From RGIG4097 sp964637515 (GTDB lineage Bacteria > Bacillota > Clostridia > Christensenellales > CAG-917), in NCBI GenBank assembly GCA_964637515.1, contig CAZWUI010000003.1, forward strand, positions 83,989 through 147,988: a stretch of DNA of 64,000 nt. The letters run 5' to 3'. The notes under the pieces are model-generated. The model searched no databases and had not been told where the DNA came from. It saw only the letters and a program-made list of their open reading frames with translations. Numbering within the stretch: the stretch's first letter is position 1; each line of letters begins with the position of its first letter. The translations under genes were made by a program, and so were the position numbers. Shown here piece by piece: positions 47,301 through 51,571 of the stretch.

Positions 47301-47319
47301 GTACGGAATAATTCGATAG
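29332..47319 (+). CDS. Giant secreted GLUG-repeat beta-helix surface protein (5,995 residues)
   Basis: One unbroken 18-kb reading frame with GAAGGA before the ATG. Residues 1-49 are a signal peptide (basic start, hydrophobic 18-36, SFAANA). About 245-327 is Ig-like (VYKIKVVDNVGNS). From about 340 on, by hand count, some sixty GG-x-x-G motifs of the GLUG type (VGGIVGY, IGGFAGY) occur in blocks: about 340-1320, 1670-2146, 2380-2820, 3007-4090 and 5530-5790. Most blocks open with a strand-rich lead such as SEDNPFVISN or FDGNGYTITV. A discoidin-like domain interrupts block 1, and MBG/YDG-like domains span about 4420-5120. No LPXTG, SLH or terminal membrane helix is seen. Such proteins are adhesin-like; ligand unknown. 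Confidence 0.85.
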   Translation: MKNRNAKFNLTSKVARATVFALLFVLALSVCLSVLLQTSGSDLSFAANAYYADYNSGLTVTNGSVGTVISSLTATHTNDSGAAYTYRQLSSNIRWKGDDKTYYYGWYVTFSDSAYYAIINGAVGDIHNKLSLTGSGLSADGKKYHVHSNKPSSNGDTTTVENGGTYFSLSAEKKGGTSNSHDMTADLTLTAARLAQYGIKDGTNHRITYYNELGLFGGNGFRDGLSAGDVDVKVDGNGIWLDIYITDATAPTMSHTSGSTSFSFSDASAGIQKVSVWRNGGSEVDITKQLSLTNNTRNATWTASEGGVYKIKVVDNVGNSIERYEYVEKFGTKTASPFDLTCREDFNTLTYALSGLGGSSAWVSDGFANDTFNVVPDTSKNSQNSTTINMQSTAFTAIGTQANPFKGSIKGNGCTIRGLKLATGGYSGLFGKLGSGASIQDLTISDADGSGGTSSSRGILAGSAEGTVSITDCHVSGSISGTIQIAGFVGYLNGATLNITNCTNNATVTGTGTTTDTSGNTRSCIGGLVGYANASATVTITNSSNKSGGTITGQRGVGGIVGYSYGNLTISGKYSSESYTNSATINGGIDVGGVVGYMSKGSVSSTSNNGTINGKSGADSSYSIVQYDAHAYSDQTVANLNDGNINTKYYSENKASMSFVVQVPAGTVVSGFAITNANDTNSQTDRAPVKVFIFGSNNNTITSNVTTGGGVEYGTMSSNTNWTEIYNSDNIGIGTANFYRKDIQFGNIYGYTYYLIYVSHGTHGSGKLQFSEFDLLYSENVGGIVGRVDATDDNRVGISGASNGSSGAVTGGTNVGGIVGYDKYGNINTSASNAGAITGYTNVGGIFGRNNSTGSKGINLNATDGNQIVNTGTITSAGGNYIGGIGGYTQDAVFSGAIVNEGTVSASGKTHVGGIGGFFYGTSLNSGSFTNRGNVSGGQYTGGIAGRSENGTADSTNMRNTAVVKGSNYVGGIFGEWAINEDETLGTLESYGTIAGTSYIGGIVGNLNTNGKALSGTFKVGYEYDSKNYAQTYVRDGVTVTNEIVSHSGSFGGGLFGYTSGGSTITFNNGTQVSGEIGAYEGNIAGGAVGANIDVTLNFENCTSIPIYSNIIGRSSKTVTINGTDYANAGMIGGVVGFNSGTLIGRVGVYIIQTGSVFNVANGYYVGGIVGYNSGTVTNCRSNVSSLGGDSWRADYTGGVIGYNTSANVSGVYANSTVYGMGYTGGYFGYTTAGVSNVYHTATVTASGQYVGGIVGYADGAKFENCYHKGTITGGTNVGGIVGGGTPTLKNCYVEVDDSNLLTGTTVGGLSGVTNGTYTDSWAIYYGSNAYGKCSVNTGKAVRIENDFKSTAKVYPNDGTNWNVIASNNVTYFHIANLSVTGGSYLGLFKMTNAVTPVSGNVEYNKPYSITSTANADGSVTFGNVQYSGSTASSIQVKKGTINIIFNNENGTNDIYDGSSKLNYTYWGDDSSISGYKAIFTRTEGDDVNVTYSGGAIVSGYKFNVQIVCDDGTPVFGQKLNQAGQTIQPYDISSSDAVYGFDGAVYGMPKYSFLYNITTFKGTSNVGAIEYNSSYRTNFYIVSDRKARGANGTLSNVSNAYMFVGYDYGKNNTITVTHSTPATENGVLVNRLQENQWTKFVGSNNFTGEVTLRYTLVDSDFGVRAGGTRDNTWGSEDNPFVISNWIYLVRLSDIVNGTMQPIDSVIGYSRATGVSSYATTIFYDGCYFEVSADITVPDGIIFNPIGGRVVNNTTSYNIGITSATSPKGTKVSYFGGNFVGANGIRNIALGNHFNYTSNVPDFVGLFGYIDVLKANTGKAGVKNIAVSGTIKGTDYVGGIVGYAKNAVIDSAYVSASSSATCTVGGNNYVGSIAGYLDAGCELYTTSVANGTVSSQYVTVQGTNYVGGFIGAIGQTAGYDAGGNTYVVGANGDKVLKLVGNGTITANGNYVGGIVGAIIGNNSTSITKFAPNFARNTANISAGNYVGGIVGAVLGSNVISLENAENSNADTWSYNGTSTGNNVSTIGGTDYVGGIAGYLDGGNNLFTGVFSTANVGGASYVGGLVGQVKGGTFNSCFVTEPGTKLVDFSTDKVKATTQYAGGIAGSADGANVSFNDCYVQGFKWSRVGTSSGGVAGYASSTVKFENSWALYLAVNADYTTVSKNANGKYIIADPESTSSGSTSVSTATIYEMLVFAGLQANTTLTNTSNMRAVKTTSQAGKGIIPLGITLPTHSGALTNDTDKVQLVFYDVSGTETATNNAFNAENDSSTNATMLYIYLAIGKESMSVCRRQVVFNNVSDYTNTTAWQNAYLSLTKPIQYRENQYKATVSLTNTAGPYEGAFQITFIANYSVSGGTLSGAYVFVSRNTTFSYSKNSSVAPLIIANMDDWNAFANAVRGTQGTWTGAVKLTANIGTVSNPVTLPAGYCSTSDINKFRFGGTFDGNGYTITVKLWASNVSTNNEIGLFPQAAGATFMNLTVAGSVGVVTTDSNGNPTADSSAAGNDIGAFVGIARGNLTFLNCKNQAFVSGGMGHNTGGLVGTAGNNNVTFIDCVNEGGVISAGNFSSNGTVQYGVGGIIGSTGTSTAGSVILESCRNAATVMADANVGGIIGLSASTCTIRNCGNTGNVTGASAYESDTCVGGIAGIGTEDGNLNIYACYNTGDILAYGNKAGGILGGDSQYTKVGSKETKIYYCYNTGSVTTGGPNPQTSGGGGVQAAGIVATLTYIDIQYCYNVGTIRANGVVYTGTALGVKVFPHARIGGIGAYAGDNAKVILKNCYNVGQIVIGGNIRTATGEYNDSSYAAGILGEIEDNFYNSNVDISNNYSLKYQVHRLYKLKDGGGTAPSTSDGGLQSGWDSYEWQTYAQYTTDCSYSGAVIDSIADFTSAYFSGASERIIPMANATTYSNIISNKVIDGNDNVIRTDHLNSIDYNTGNSAVMNTTGTKTYGGATTVTATNVNTGIENGSLGGYIYVYGCLPQLACFALDTKNGLAMTSMGYGYDEVNERYVLQPAGGAENPYIIKDGIDFMGINAITQSWGNHYDFTNANIEFADSTNNLSGDICTYINLPTDENNLANAYKFMNGKNNKTTEGKSYHIYSKGAVIKQQKNYFETGVNSYSGSGQWKARNAYYNGSSLTTGAGISTVNIYPVGMFGNSGNRSFKGNIDGRLKTINANNIHQTDWDNSSKAEVRGLKLDRTIGHAENGVGVDVYAGLFAFIENATVSNIKASGTITGRAISSGGNVHVGVVGYAKGESVVDGMEAVGLTIRALNATGGTRTNAVGGIIGVAEPASEQTLTIKNCKVSGATTVTGFAPNIGGIIGLSSSYNNAGASAQVVVQNCNVQSATLSTTGTQTLVGGIVGKCSDNGSLTVTGSSVGTIGTTATSTSNYSVTIKGNYAIGGIASNAVANSNSNMAFIDCTVYGDVVIERTGTTNDSAYGTAIGGIVGYISDDANAFSLFRGALGFHGTINASVGSATVKNIGGAVGYMGTSAVFDSIDVNIYGKITTPDGGTIENIGGFAGYSAGGTLDGKFFVAPVLDCENANYVGGFIGLNGGNTAITRTSKIYTAKEDGTSGNPVENGGGSILGKNYVGGFIGGNSASGDSGLYIGAKEFLGASFGSDSDKAGIFLYSSVDGKAYIGGFLGRNEGNLYGEYCQVVNAGQVGAGNSSKGTSSTSCVEIIGGVIGSNGASSTIVFGANASFQNNGQVGNSAYTTAYQKFIGGILGANAGTFNNTGILVNTGNVYGYEYVGGAIGLLISGTISGTLSNGVGSSGESFAADSDALACDENAATTGSATVTAEKNVGGVIGAMLGGATVGSSSASTHLYNYGTVTATGAISNAGGIIGLMYGTIQGSSANKVVFENHGQVVANNFAGGIIGVVDGLIDNASFTNYSASMTFGGNTAMGGAIGAITTGYGNSHFPLSTVTSVGTNYNTNNIATHITNTHFAYQASAGSTDQVTVTATGSKGGEQTIGSTYFKGGLGGVIGVINASDINDTNYWSGNSYYVNGNVKGTGVDGVGGLVGAIDGSKVVIDNMLVYQSAIEGANNVGGIVGYNASGVTNAPSIINCFNVKGTISGTSNYGGIVGYAKNTYTDGSYWILPFSNDVLNKVDPNNISGTLNASFNVAGSGRSGYRTALTAVTTTNTATTTTKDEITKIVTTTKTTGGELFTSNGGAAISGAADMNATLYYATVTVVTTSTLDTEKDEWETTETTTTAYTAVGAPKDVLNFSVSYMSANSDEPSALGYASWGALATAYNPEILYNPAHGFGSYGDAGNIVYSTGDIEHGFFYVYAQDGATGANATISVDISGNELNQWNIIANTPVKGTIDNSAMTYDNSAIEVGHIYTKATVPNGSGYYVYFYGTTPNPNDNNAESDYSALDVRGKSSSGATGTIYFDWDTNAKENATSNYGAVGNVLVYFRKVTMESGLVYNGMQRYAPIVDMTYKLNTASTTTDKVNQSYYYFADTADGSVNTATNAGTYDVKANIWFRDSAGDVVTIGSVDSNANTEYKWTINQRELELTDKTSTSVGIYDGTYKHFVEFVVANSVYDGTELLKLLSIKAENATVTTLSSGLVATGNNSTTAYYSKVNGENSTAANDCSYTVVGGAYSEASSVQTYTYTFRVFFNQAGSHKVEVSANTNDNIGKNYKLGTNTLTVQVNRRKLTISTTYSGSSPYTYNGGESYQGLTRITIGGNGVNEGFVGSDYNSVKFTINGTATAGGSQKNSLITIGDLNKSGSSIYYNVQATDAATYNVTITKPSTTSGVAKNYTISGQSSFTWTIDKRSISTSGLTIKDTTVTYDGKVHYIDSEGGSGTGSSNQETVGKETITFRVNVTYSGTGGSNAAVNVGTYTATVSADSQGSVGGTGTVVRADGCLSKVPVENAADNYNIIFKGSTTGTATLTINPAEINVTGWNVRSYVYTGSDQGPSVAKVNVGGKEYTTGIGYSNNQLTITSVFGSETLTLTATGFRNKNAGTSYTAKVTAIASATGNNAAGATQVGNYKLGTNNSTGYSIAKSKISFTYTGTVGDKVYDGTTKYEGFTASSYSISTSNGGSTSRDAITLGDAHYWNGSSAVADTNVKTGTQAYSVRFNATLKDSANYEWTSGSGVYTTSATAHITPKGLTVTLNDYNNRAYKSFDNDENYATITSNGSKDAKSKSQRTGKGITVSGFIATDSGVVLDAFFREEDRNRADFDEYVNGIFKDANGNYSAGGSNKKMLEFKLSSTNSKHLNYYIADVKHKGGSSALATAITETSAPTQIYVLCKDSQITSTKINNVSTYKSSTLSVEITKYTAKADYSNTTQSYAKADNSYNTDWLEVTGKLRVPSSWKLDVEVKVENGWMTENGQNKEYKKYTRIVGRATSENLGATLSSASGKDLCVTLRNQPTLVIGYFVATEDGYQVGSVAGLLIATEYYKGNYKDETSGTTEDKAYNFNVVPMAVPTGIELDVATYPTTWEGFLEAYYTKYNESYDITTHPAYATYLSIAAEYKTATGLDLEEPAYGIYIYEDSEETGYYYWQPIEIEMPTYTKFVQVNDFDMIVTDRDLQLLQESFGNNWGAGKTYLSNVVLFKVGSVAVLSDSVFTGDFNGTYDGAGYTIDHLTILANVTSGDGVNIGMFAHLGAPSTTTSSGESTVNTSEITSINIRNANIQVYDSRTSGTLNVGGIVGYAQLAKSMTNCTFHGVINVNSAGATVNVGGLIGKDESSVENLTIGETTILNTPVYAGTVVATITVTAPTANVGGIVGLAKAENTYQKVVSVSEIYVFSAGTVNMGGIVGTTATVTDGHYLKHATFTVNNGTYTEKTNAYGSAKTYDELYNGSNSNYNSSGVMGDTASAKGSLDFIADVQPIASASETVTIKPRESMRLADIIDTYVLKYEISETTITVDGNSAKAYQKASTSAYVGTAKGTTSSRIGIANQQHVNLITTFNYMNFSLKNDITMYTGYTLKTSPEAFIGSVTRVNNAIINVRTAVDSKTPSMFAHNATNSNLDWYGIIR
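31195..31665 (+). other. Discoidin (F5/8 type C)-like domain inside the giant protein
   Basis: Residues about 622-778 break the GLUG pattern and look like a galactose-binding-like jelly roll: ANLNDGNINTKYYSEN near the start, FVVQVPAGTVVSGFAITNAN, then RAPVKVFIFGSNNN, and YYLIYVSHGTHGSGKLQFSE leading to FDLLY. This order (DGN, hydrophobic strand, P-K-x-F-x-x-G-S-N-N, W-x-x-I, then the exit strand F-x-x-x-x-L) is typical of F5/8C domains, which bind sugars or lipids. Confidence 0.65.
42600..44700 (+). other. MBG/YDG-like tandem domains inside the giant protein
   Basis: Residues about 4423-5123 contain units with YNGMQRYAPIVDMTY, TVTYDGKVHYIDSE, YVYTGSDQGPSVAKV and DKVYDGTTKYEGFTASS, each ending in a NAGTYD or NVGTYTATV type strand. 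These are the hallmarks of the MBG/YDG Ig-like families of bacterial adhesins, which act as stalk domains. At least four units can be seen. Confidence 0.7.
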
Positions 47320-47433
47320 GCGGCGGAGAATAAAAGCAAAACCGCAAACACTACTCTCGCAAATGGCGAGAAACGCAACAACTAAAAACTCACTGCGGGC
47401 GTAAAACAATGCGCAAGCAAGAAAACGGAGAAT

Positions 47434-48369
47434 ATGGAAAAGAAGAAATCCTACAAAAAATACTTTTACGGCATTTTCGTGCCGATACTGGTTATGGTAG
47501 TCGCCCTTTCGATGGCGGGGATTTCTTATGCTTGGTTTTCCGACTCCGTGACTGCGGAAATCTCCACGATACACCTGTCCACTGCAGAAATTTTCACCCT
47601 TGAATTTGTGATTGGGGGCGGAAGCAACGTCTACGAAGGACAAAAAGCCATTCTGGGCACCGAGAAAGTCAACAATCAATTTTCTGTCGGAGCGGACGGC
47701 GGTCATCTCGTGACGAGCCAATACGCAACTCAAAAACTCGGTCTCGAAGACGGTACCAACCTTTACAATCTCTACATGCAGGACGCTCCTTTCGGTCCTT
47801 ACATCAGCGAGCAAGAAAAGGGCGCAAGACTGCCTTTACGTCTTGATACGGACGGAAAAACCGTGGAATTGAAGGTTTCCATATCCAAAGTTAACGTTTC
47901 AAAAGAAGGCGCAGATACGCTCACGATAAACATTCCGAGCAAGTCGGGGGATAGCAAAAATTACGGCGTGGACGATATTGCACTCGGTTTCACTTGGTAT
48001 CTCGAATCGGGCGGAAAAACCTATTCTCCATATGGCGAAGTGGACACCGCGTTTTCAAGTAAAACACTTGCAAGCGGTCTCGATACGACGAGCAATATAA
48101 CCTTGTCCGCAACGACTGCAGGTCTTCAGGACGGTGAAACGAACGCCACTTTCACCATGGTTTTCGCGCCCGAAAAACTCTATTGGGCACAATATAGCAA
48201 CACCGATTGGGAGAAATCCGTATCCGAAGTCTATACCGATTATTCCGATGCGGACGGTGCGTTCAAAGCAAAATGGACGGACATAAACAAGTATTCCGCA
48301 ATCGCATATGCGGGCGCCACTTTCGAATTTGATATCCAAATCGAAGTGGTTTCTATAAGTGAGAGTTAG
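47434..48369 (+). CDS. TasA/camelysin-like secreted protein 1
   Basis: A 311-residue protein. After a lysine-rich start, a hydrophobic segment (11-33) ends in GISYAWFSDSVTAEISTIHL. This Gly-x-(S/T)-x-A-x-F-x-D pattern marks the TasA/camelysin group, whose signal peptides are cut by the special signal peptidase SipW. The remainder is beta-rich with few cysteines and no enzyme motif. TasA proteins form extracellular amyloid-like fibres or are surface proteins. It starts 114 bases after the giant gene with no terminator between, so co-transcription is likely. No SipW gene is in the window. Confidence 0.6.
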   Translation: MEKKKSYKKYFYGIFVPILVMVVALSMAGISYAWFSDSVTAEISTIHLSTAEIFTLEFVIGGGSNVYEGQKAILGTEKVNNQFSVGADGGHLVTSQYATQKLGLEDGTNLYNLYMQDAPFGPYISEQEKGARLPLRLDTDGKTVELKVSISKVNVSKEGADTLTINIPSKSGDSKNYGVDDIALGFTWYLESGGKTYSPYGEVDTAFSSKTLASGLDTTSNITLSATTAGLQDGETNATFTMVFAPEKLYWAQYSNTDWEKSVSEVYTDYSDADGAFKAKWTDINKYSAIAYAGATFEFDIQIEVVSISES

Positions 48370-48380
48370 GAGGGTAGTCG

Positions 48381-49205
48381 ATGAAAAGATCTAGTTTGAT
48401 TTTGATTTCCGCGATTATGCTCCTTGCAGTCGTCGTCGGAGTCGTCGGAATTACGGCGGCATGGTTTGGCGATATAAAGAGTGCAAGCAACGTCGTCACG
48501 ATCACGTCCGATCAACCGTCGGGCGCCGCAACCATCGTCACGGGCAGTGAGTCAAGCTCGACGGATAGCACGAACACGAAGTTGCGTCCCGCAATCGTTT
48601 CTCCTGAAAAATGGCTCGCAGACCACGACGGCGAACTTGCAAATATCCCCGTCATAGGCTCAGGAGCAGAGGCAAAAGTCACGGACGGCACTCTCAAATC
48701 AATCGCAAGGCAAGCGGAAGTATCTTTCGATTTCCAATATTCAGGCGCACCCCAAAACGGCTTGGTATCCGAAGTCGAAATCGAACTCGTATCCGTAACG
48801 CTTGAGAATCCGCGCTCAACGAATGCAAACGGAAACGTCGTCGTCAACACGTCTCTCATCGATTACAAAGAGCAATTCGTCGTTGCTATGACCTCGTACA
48901 CTCGCGACCAAGACGCATTCGGTTTGACGGCGAATAGCGGTGATTACGCCTACAAATCGGTGACGAAAGATATAAAAGTCACTGACGAAAACGGCGTCGT
49001 CAACACCGTCAATGCAACCGTATACGAACCAAAACAAGACAATAGCACCCCCACGTCTTTGAAATCGCATATATTCTCCGGCTCTCAACACACCATAGTC
49101 GTGACCGTCTATTTCAAAAACGTGGACGAAGAAACGCCCCCTGAACTTATGGACGTCAATCTCTTCTTCAACTTTGAAATCAATCTCGTGCAAACGACGG
49201 CGTAA
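48381..49205 (+). CDS. TasA/camelysin-like secreted protein 2
   Basis: A 274-residue protein starting 11 bases after the previous gene, with AGGAGGG upstream. The signal region ends VGITAAWFGDIKSASNVVTI, very close to the TasA pattern. A Ser/Thr-rich stretch follows, then beta-rich sequence with DEETPPELMDVNLFFNFEI at the C-terminus, a pattern also seen in secreted filament subunits. Similar layout to its neighbour suggests related subunits of one surface structure. No enzyme motif seen. Confidence 0.6.
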   Translation: MKRSSLILISAIMLLAVVVGVVGITAAWFGDIKSASNVVTITSDQPSGAATIVTGSESSSTDSTNTKLRPAIVSPEKWLADHDGELANIPVIGSGAEAKVTDGTLKSIARQAEVSFDFQYSGAPQNGLVSEVEIELVSVTLENPRSTNANGNVVVNTSLIDYKEQFVVAMTSYTRDQDAFGLTANSGDYAYKSVTKDIKVTDENGVVNTVNATVYEPKQDNSTPTSLKSHIFSGSQHTIVVTVYFKNVDEETPPELMDVNLFFNFEINLVQTTA

Positions 49206-49214
49206 GGTGAACGT

Positions 49215-49802
49215 ATGAAAAACAAGAAAAAAATCGTCGTAATACTCATCGCCGTTATGTTGGTCGCTTGCCTTGGCTCTGTGCTGGGAGTCACTCTTTC
49301 GCGTTGGTCGTCCGGTGAAGGTGATACCACCGTCGCTCCGCAAGTCGGGGTGGTGGACTGGAATACCTACGAAAAATACGTCAAGACCGTAGACGACGGC
49401 GTAGGGCTGCGTATCGTCGGATTCAGCGGTACGACCGCAATCGAAGACGTAATTTTGCCAAAGGCGATAGACGGAAAAAACGTCATTTCAGTGTCAAATT
49501 CGCTTTATGCGGACACCACGGACAAGAGCATTCCCAAAACTCTCAAAATTCCCGTCACAATAACTTCAATCGACGCGGGCGCGTTTTCCGGACTCACCAA
49601 CCTTGCAGAAGTCACCTTTTACGGTGCGTCGCAATGCAATATCGGTATGGGTGCGTTTATGGGTTGCAATGCGGTGAAAACTTTCACTGTCGGTGCAGGG
49701 AGCAATATCGTTTTCGGCACACAGACTCTTTCGTCTTCAACGGTATCCGCATTCAAGACTTACGTAGGTCTGCCGTCCGCTACGACGATAAATTTCGGTT
49801 GA
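49215..49802 (+). CDS. Secreted BspA-type leucine-rich-repeat protein
   Basis: A 195-residue protein following after nine bases, with AAGGTGA upstream. The N-terminal membrane segment (VVILIAVMLVACLGSVLGVTL) ends in LGVTLSRW, which parallels the ends of the two TasA-like signals. The mature part has LRR_5 units: SIDAGAFSGLTNLAEVTF and IGMGAFMGCNAVKTFTV. BspA-type repeats mediate binding to host or matrix proteins. The cysteine in VACLG might be a lipobox, but the position inside the hydrophobic stretch makes this doubtful. It is the last gene of the surface cluster; a terminator lies 130 bases downstream. Confidence 0.65.
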   Translation: MKNKKKIVVILIAVMLVACLGSVLGVTLSRWSSGEGDTTVAPQVGVVDWNTYEKYVKTVDDGVGLRIVGFSGTTAIEDVILPKAIDGKNVISVSNSLYADTTDKSIPKTLKIPVTITSIDAGAFSGLTNLAEVTFYGASQCNIGMGAFMGCNAVKTFTVGAGSNIVFGTQTLSSSTVSAFKTYVGLPSATTINFG

Positions 49803-49932
49803 GAATAGTGTTGTTAGACTTCATCAAAAACGATGATTTTCGATTGAGTAGCGTGATTGCACTTCACCAAAAACGCTAACGGGCAGAGAAAATTCGCACT
49901 GCGCTTATCATTTGACAATCAAAATCAATTTG

Positions 49933-49958
49933 CCGTTCGCTATGCGGACGGTTTTTTA
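49933..49958 (+). terminator. Terminator after the surface gene cluster
   Basis: CCGTTCGC-TAT-GCGGACGG stem with one mismatch, then TTTTTTATT. Confidence 0.75.
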
Positions 49959-49987
49959 TTGCAAAATTCAAGTGCGTATGTTAGAAT
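49959..49987 (+). promoter_or_regulatory. Promoter of the PI-PLC-like gene
   Basis: TTGCAA (49959-49964), 17 bases, TAGAAT (49982-49987), about 22 bases upstream of the start. Confidence 0.7.
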
Positions 49988-50009
49988 AAAGCAGTAACAA
50001 GGAGTAATT

Positions 50010-51197
50010 ATGAAAAAAGACAAATCGAAGAGAAACGGTATCAAAGTTTTCATCGGCATTCTCGTGCCGCTTGTTATTTTTACCATGTTCCTTGCCGTCG
50101 TGTGCAACGATACGACTATTACGGTGGGGAAGGGCAATCTCAACGGACAATATGCGACCGTCCTTGCCTCAATCGACGGAATAGTGGATGCAAATCCGCG
50201 CTACGTTGATATCGCTATGCTCGGCTCGCACGATGCAGTGACCGCAGTGCTTACAGACGAAACGCCACTTGACTATCACGATGCGGACACAATTCTCGGC
50301 AAAGTGGACCCCATTTCGTCGGGTATTCAATATCGTTTCGGCAAGACGCAGGCAGTTGGACTCGGACAACAACTCGTTCAAGGCGCACGCTTCTTCCACA
50401 TCAAATGCACCGACTACGACGGTGAATGGTACGGCACTCACGCTCACCTTTCGGGCAAACTCTCCGACCATATTCTCGAAGTCTTGAAATACCTTGCGAC
50501 AGACGCGGCAAAAGGTGAAATCGTCAGTCTTTTGTTCCAAACCATGTATATGGGTGACGGCGTGACTCTCGACACTCTGCACTCCGCTCTCAACGACGTG
50601 CGCTACGAAGGAAAGTCCTTGTTCGACTACGTCTATATCGACAAAGCGGACACTTTCGACAACGGCAACGGCGGTGTGAGAATAGGGGAACTCACCTACA
50701 ACGACCTCACTAGAAACGGCACTGCACCCGGCGTGGTCATCTTCGACAGAAGAGAAACGAAAGTGTTTGAATCCGATTGGGAGGGCAGTGGTGCGCTCAC
50801 TGCAAAATGCTATGATATGGACGCTTGTGCGGACCACGAATGGCATAGCAGTATCGGTGAAGAAAAACTCATCGGCAAAATCAACGAAACTTGTGACAGA
50901 ATCGCAGGCGATGCGAAATATCAAAACAAACTCCGCATGAATCAATCGCAAGCATCCTTTGCGGTCGGTTCTGCAAAAGAGTTTTTCGAGATAATCGGCT
51001 CATGGTCTTTGCTCCGCTTTGCGAAGGACTATAACGTCGCTCTCATCGAGAATGAAAACTTTGAAAAATGGCTCACCTATATGCCTGTTTTCCAAGTTGA
51101 CTTCTGCAACAGCGACAACGGCGACTTCAACAACAGAGTGAATGCACTGATCTATCAACACAATCAAAACATGGTGGACGACATTTTGGGCAGATAA
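50010..51197 (+). CDS. Membrane-anchored PI-PLC-like phosphodiesterase
   Basis: A 395-residue protein with one N-terminal membrane segment (11-33); the rest should be outside the cell. The PI-PLC X-like fold is suggested by VDIAMLGSHDAVTAV (His74, Asp75), QLVQGARFFHIKCTDYDGEW (Arg127) and YGTHAHLSGKLSDHILEVLK (His144 or His146), followed by GEIVSLLFQ. These match the paired catalytic histidines of bacterial and PLCXD-type enzymes. The usual Asp in the FFDIR motif is His here. Substrate could be a glycerophospho-linked lipid or polymer. It is monocistronic, with AAGGAG before the start. Activity is inferred. Confidence 0.65.
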   Translation: MKKDKSKRNGIKVFIGILVPLVIFTMFLAVVCNDTTITVGKGNLNGQYATVLASIDGIVDANPRYVDIAMLGSHDAVTAVLTDETPLDYHDADTILGKVDPISSGIQYRFGKTQAVGLGQQLVQGARFFHIKCTDYDGEWYGTHAHLSGKLSDHILEVLKYLATDAAKGEIVSLLFQTMYMGDGVTLDTLHSALNDVRYEGKSLFDYVYIDKADTFDNGNGGVRIGELTYNDLTRNGTAPGVVIFDRRETKVFESDWEGSGALTAKCYDMDACADHEWHSSIGEEKLIGKINETCDRIAGDAKYQNKLRMNQSQASFAVGSAKEFFEIIGSWSLLRFAKDYNVALIENENFEKWLTYMPVFQVDFCNSDNGDFNNRVNALIYQHNQNMVDDILGR

Positions 51198-51259
51198 AAT
51201 GATGTTTTTGTCGGCATAAACCACCGATTTTGACAGAAAAACAAAATCAAAAGACAAAG

Positions 51260-51288
51260 AAAACCGCTCGTTTTTCGGGCGGTTTTTC
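51260..51288 (+). terminator. Terminator of the PI-PLC-like gene
   Basis: AAACCGCTCG / CGGGCGGTTT stem with loop TTTTT and a T-run. Confidence 0.8.
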
Positions 51289-51450
51289 AGTCGAAAAAGG
51301 TATGATTTTTTGTGATTTTTCGAGAATATCATTGCAATATTATACGGTTTTGTGTGCAAAATTATGCATTTCTTGCATACTCGTTTTCTTGCGCTTTTTC
51401 CAATCTCACACTGCACCTTAATTTAATTAAGCAACACGCATAATAATTGT

Positions 51451-51479
51451 TTGACATACAAAACTATGTGTGATAAAAT
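51451..51479 (+). promoter_or_regulatory. Promoter of the MoxR/VWA operon
   Basis: TTGACA (51451-51456), 17 bases, TAAAAT (51474-51479). In the 374-base gap there is also a hairpin GCACGA-CTTT-TCGTGC (51544-51559) just before the ribosome site, which could affect translation of the first gene. Confidence 0.75.
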
Positions 51480-51571
51480 TTCTATACCACTATTGTATTT
51501 TTATGCGCTTATGCATAAAGAACAGTATAATCAACGAAAGATAGCACGACTTTTCGTGCGAGCAGGAATCT

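Noticed and set aside
29332..47319. Diversity-generating retroelement target or polyketide/NRPS megagene
   Set aside because: No reverse transcriptase or template repeat was seen in the window, and the translation has no carrier or ketosynthase motifs; it is beta-repeat protein.
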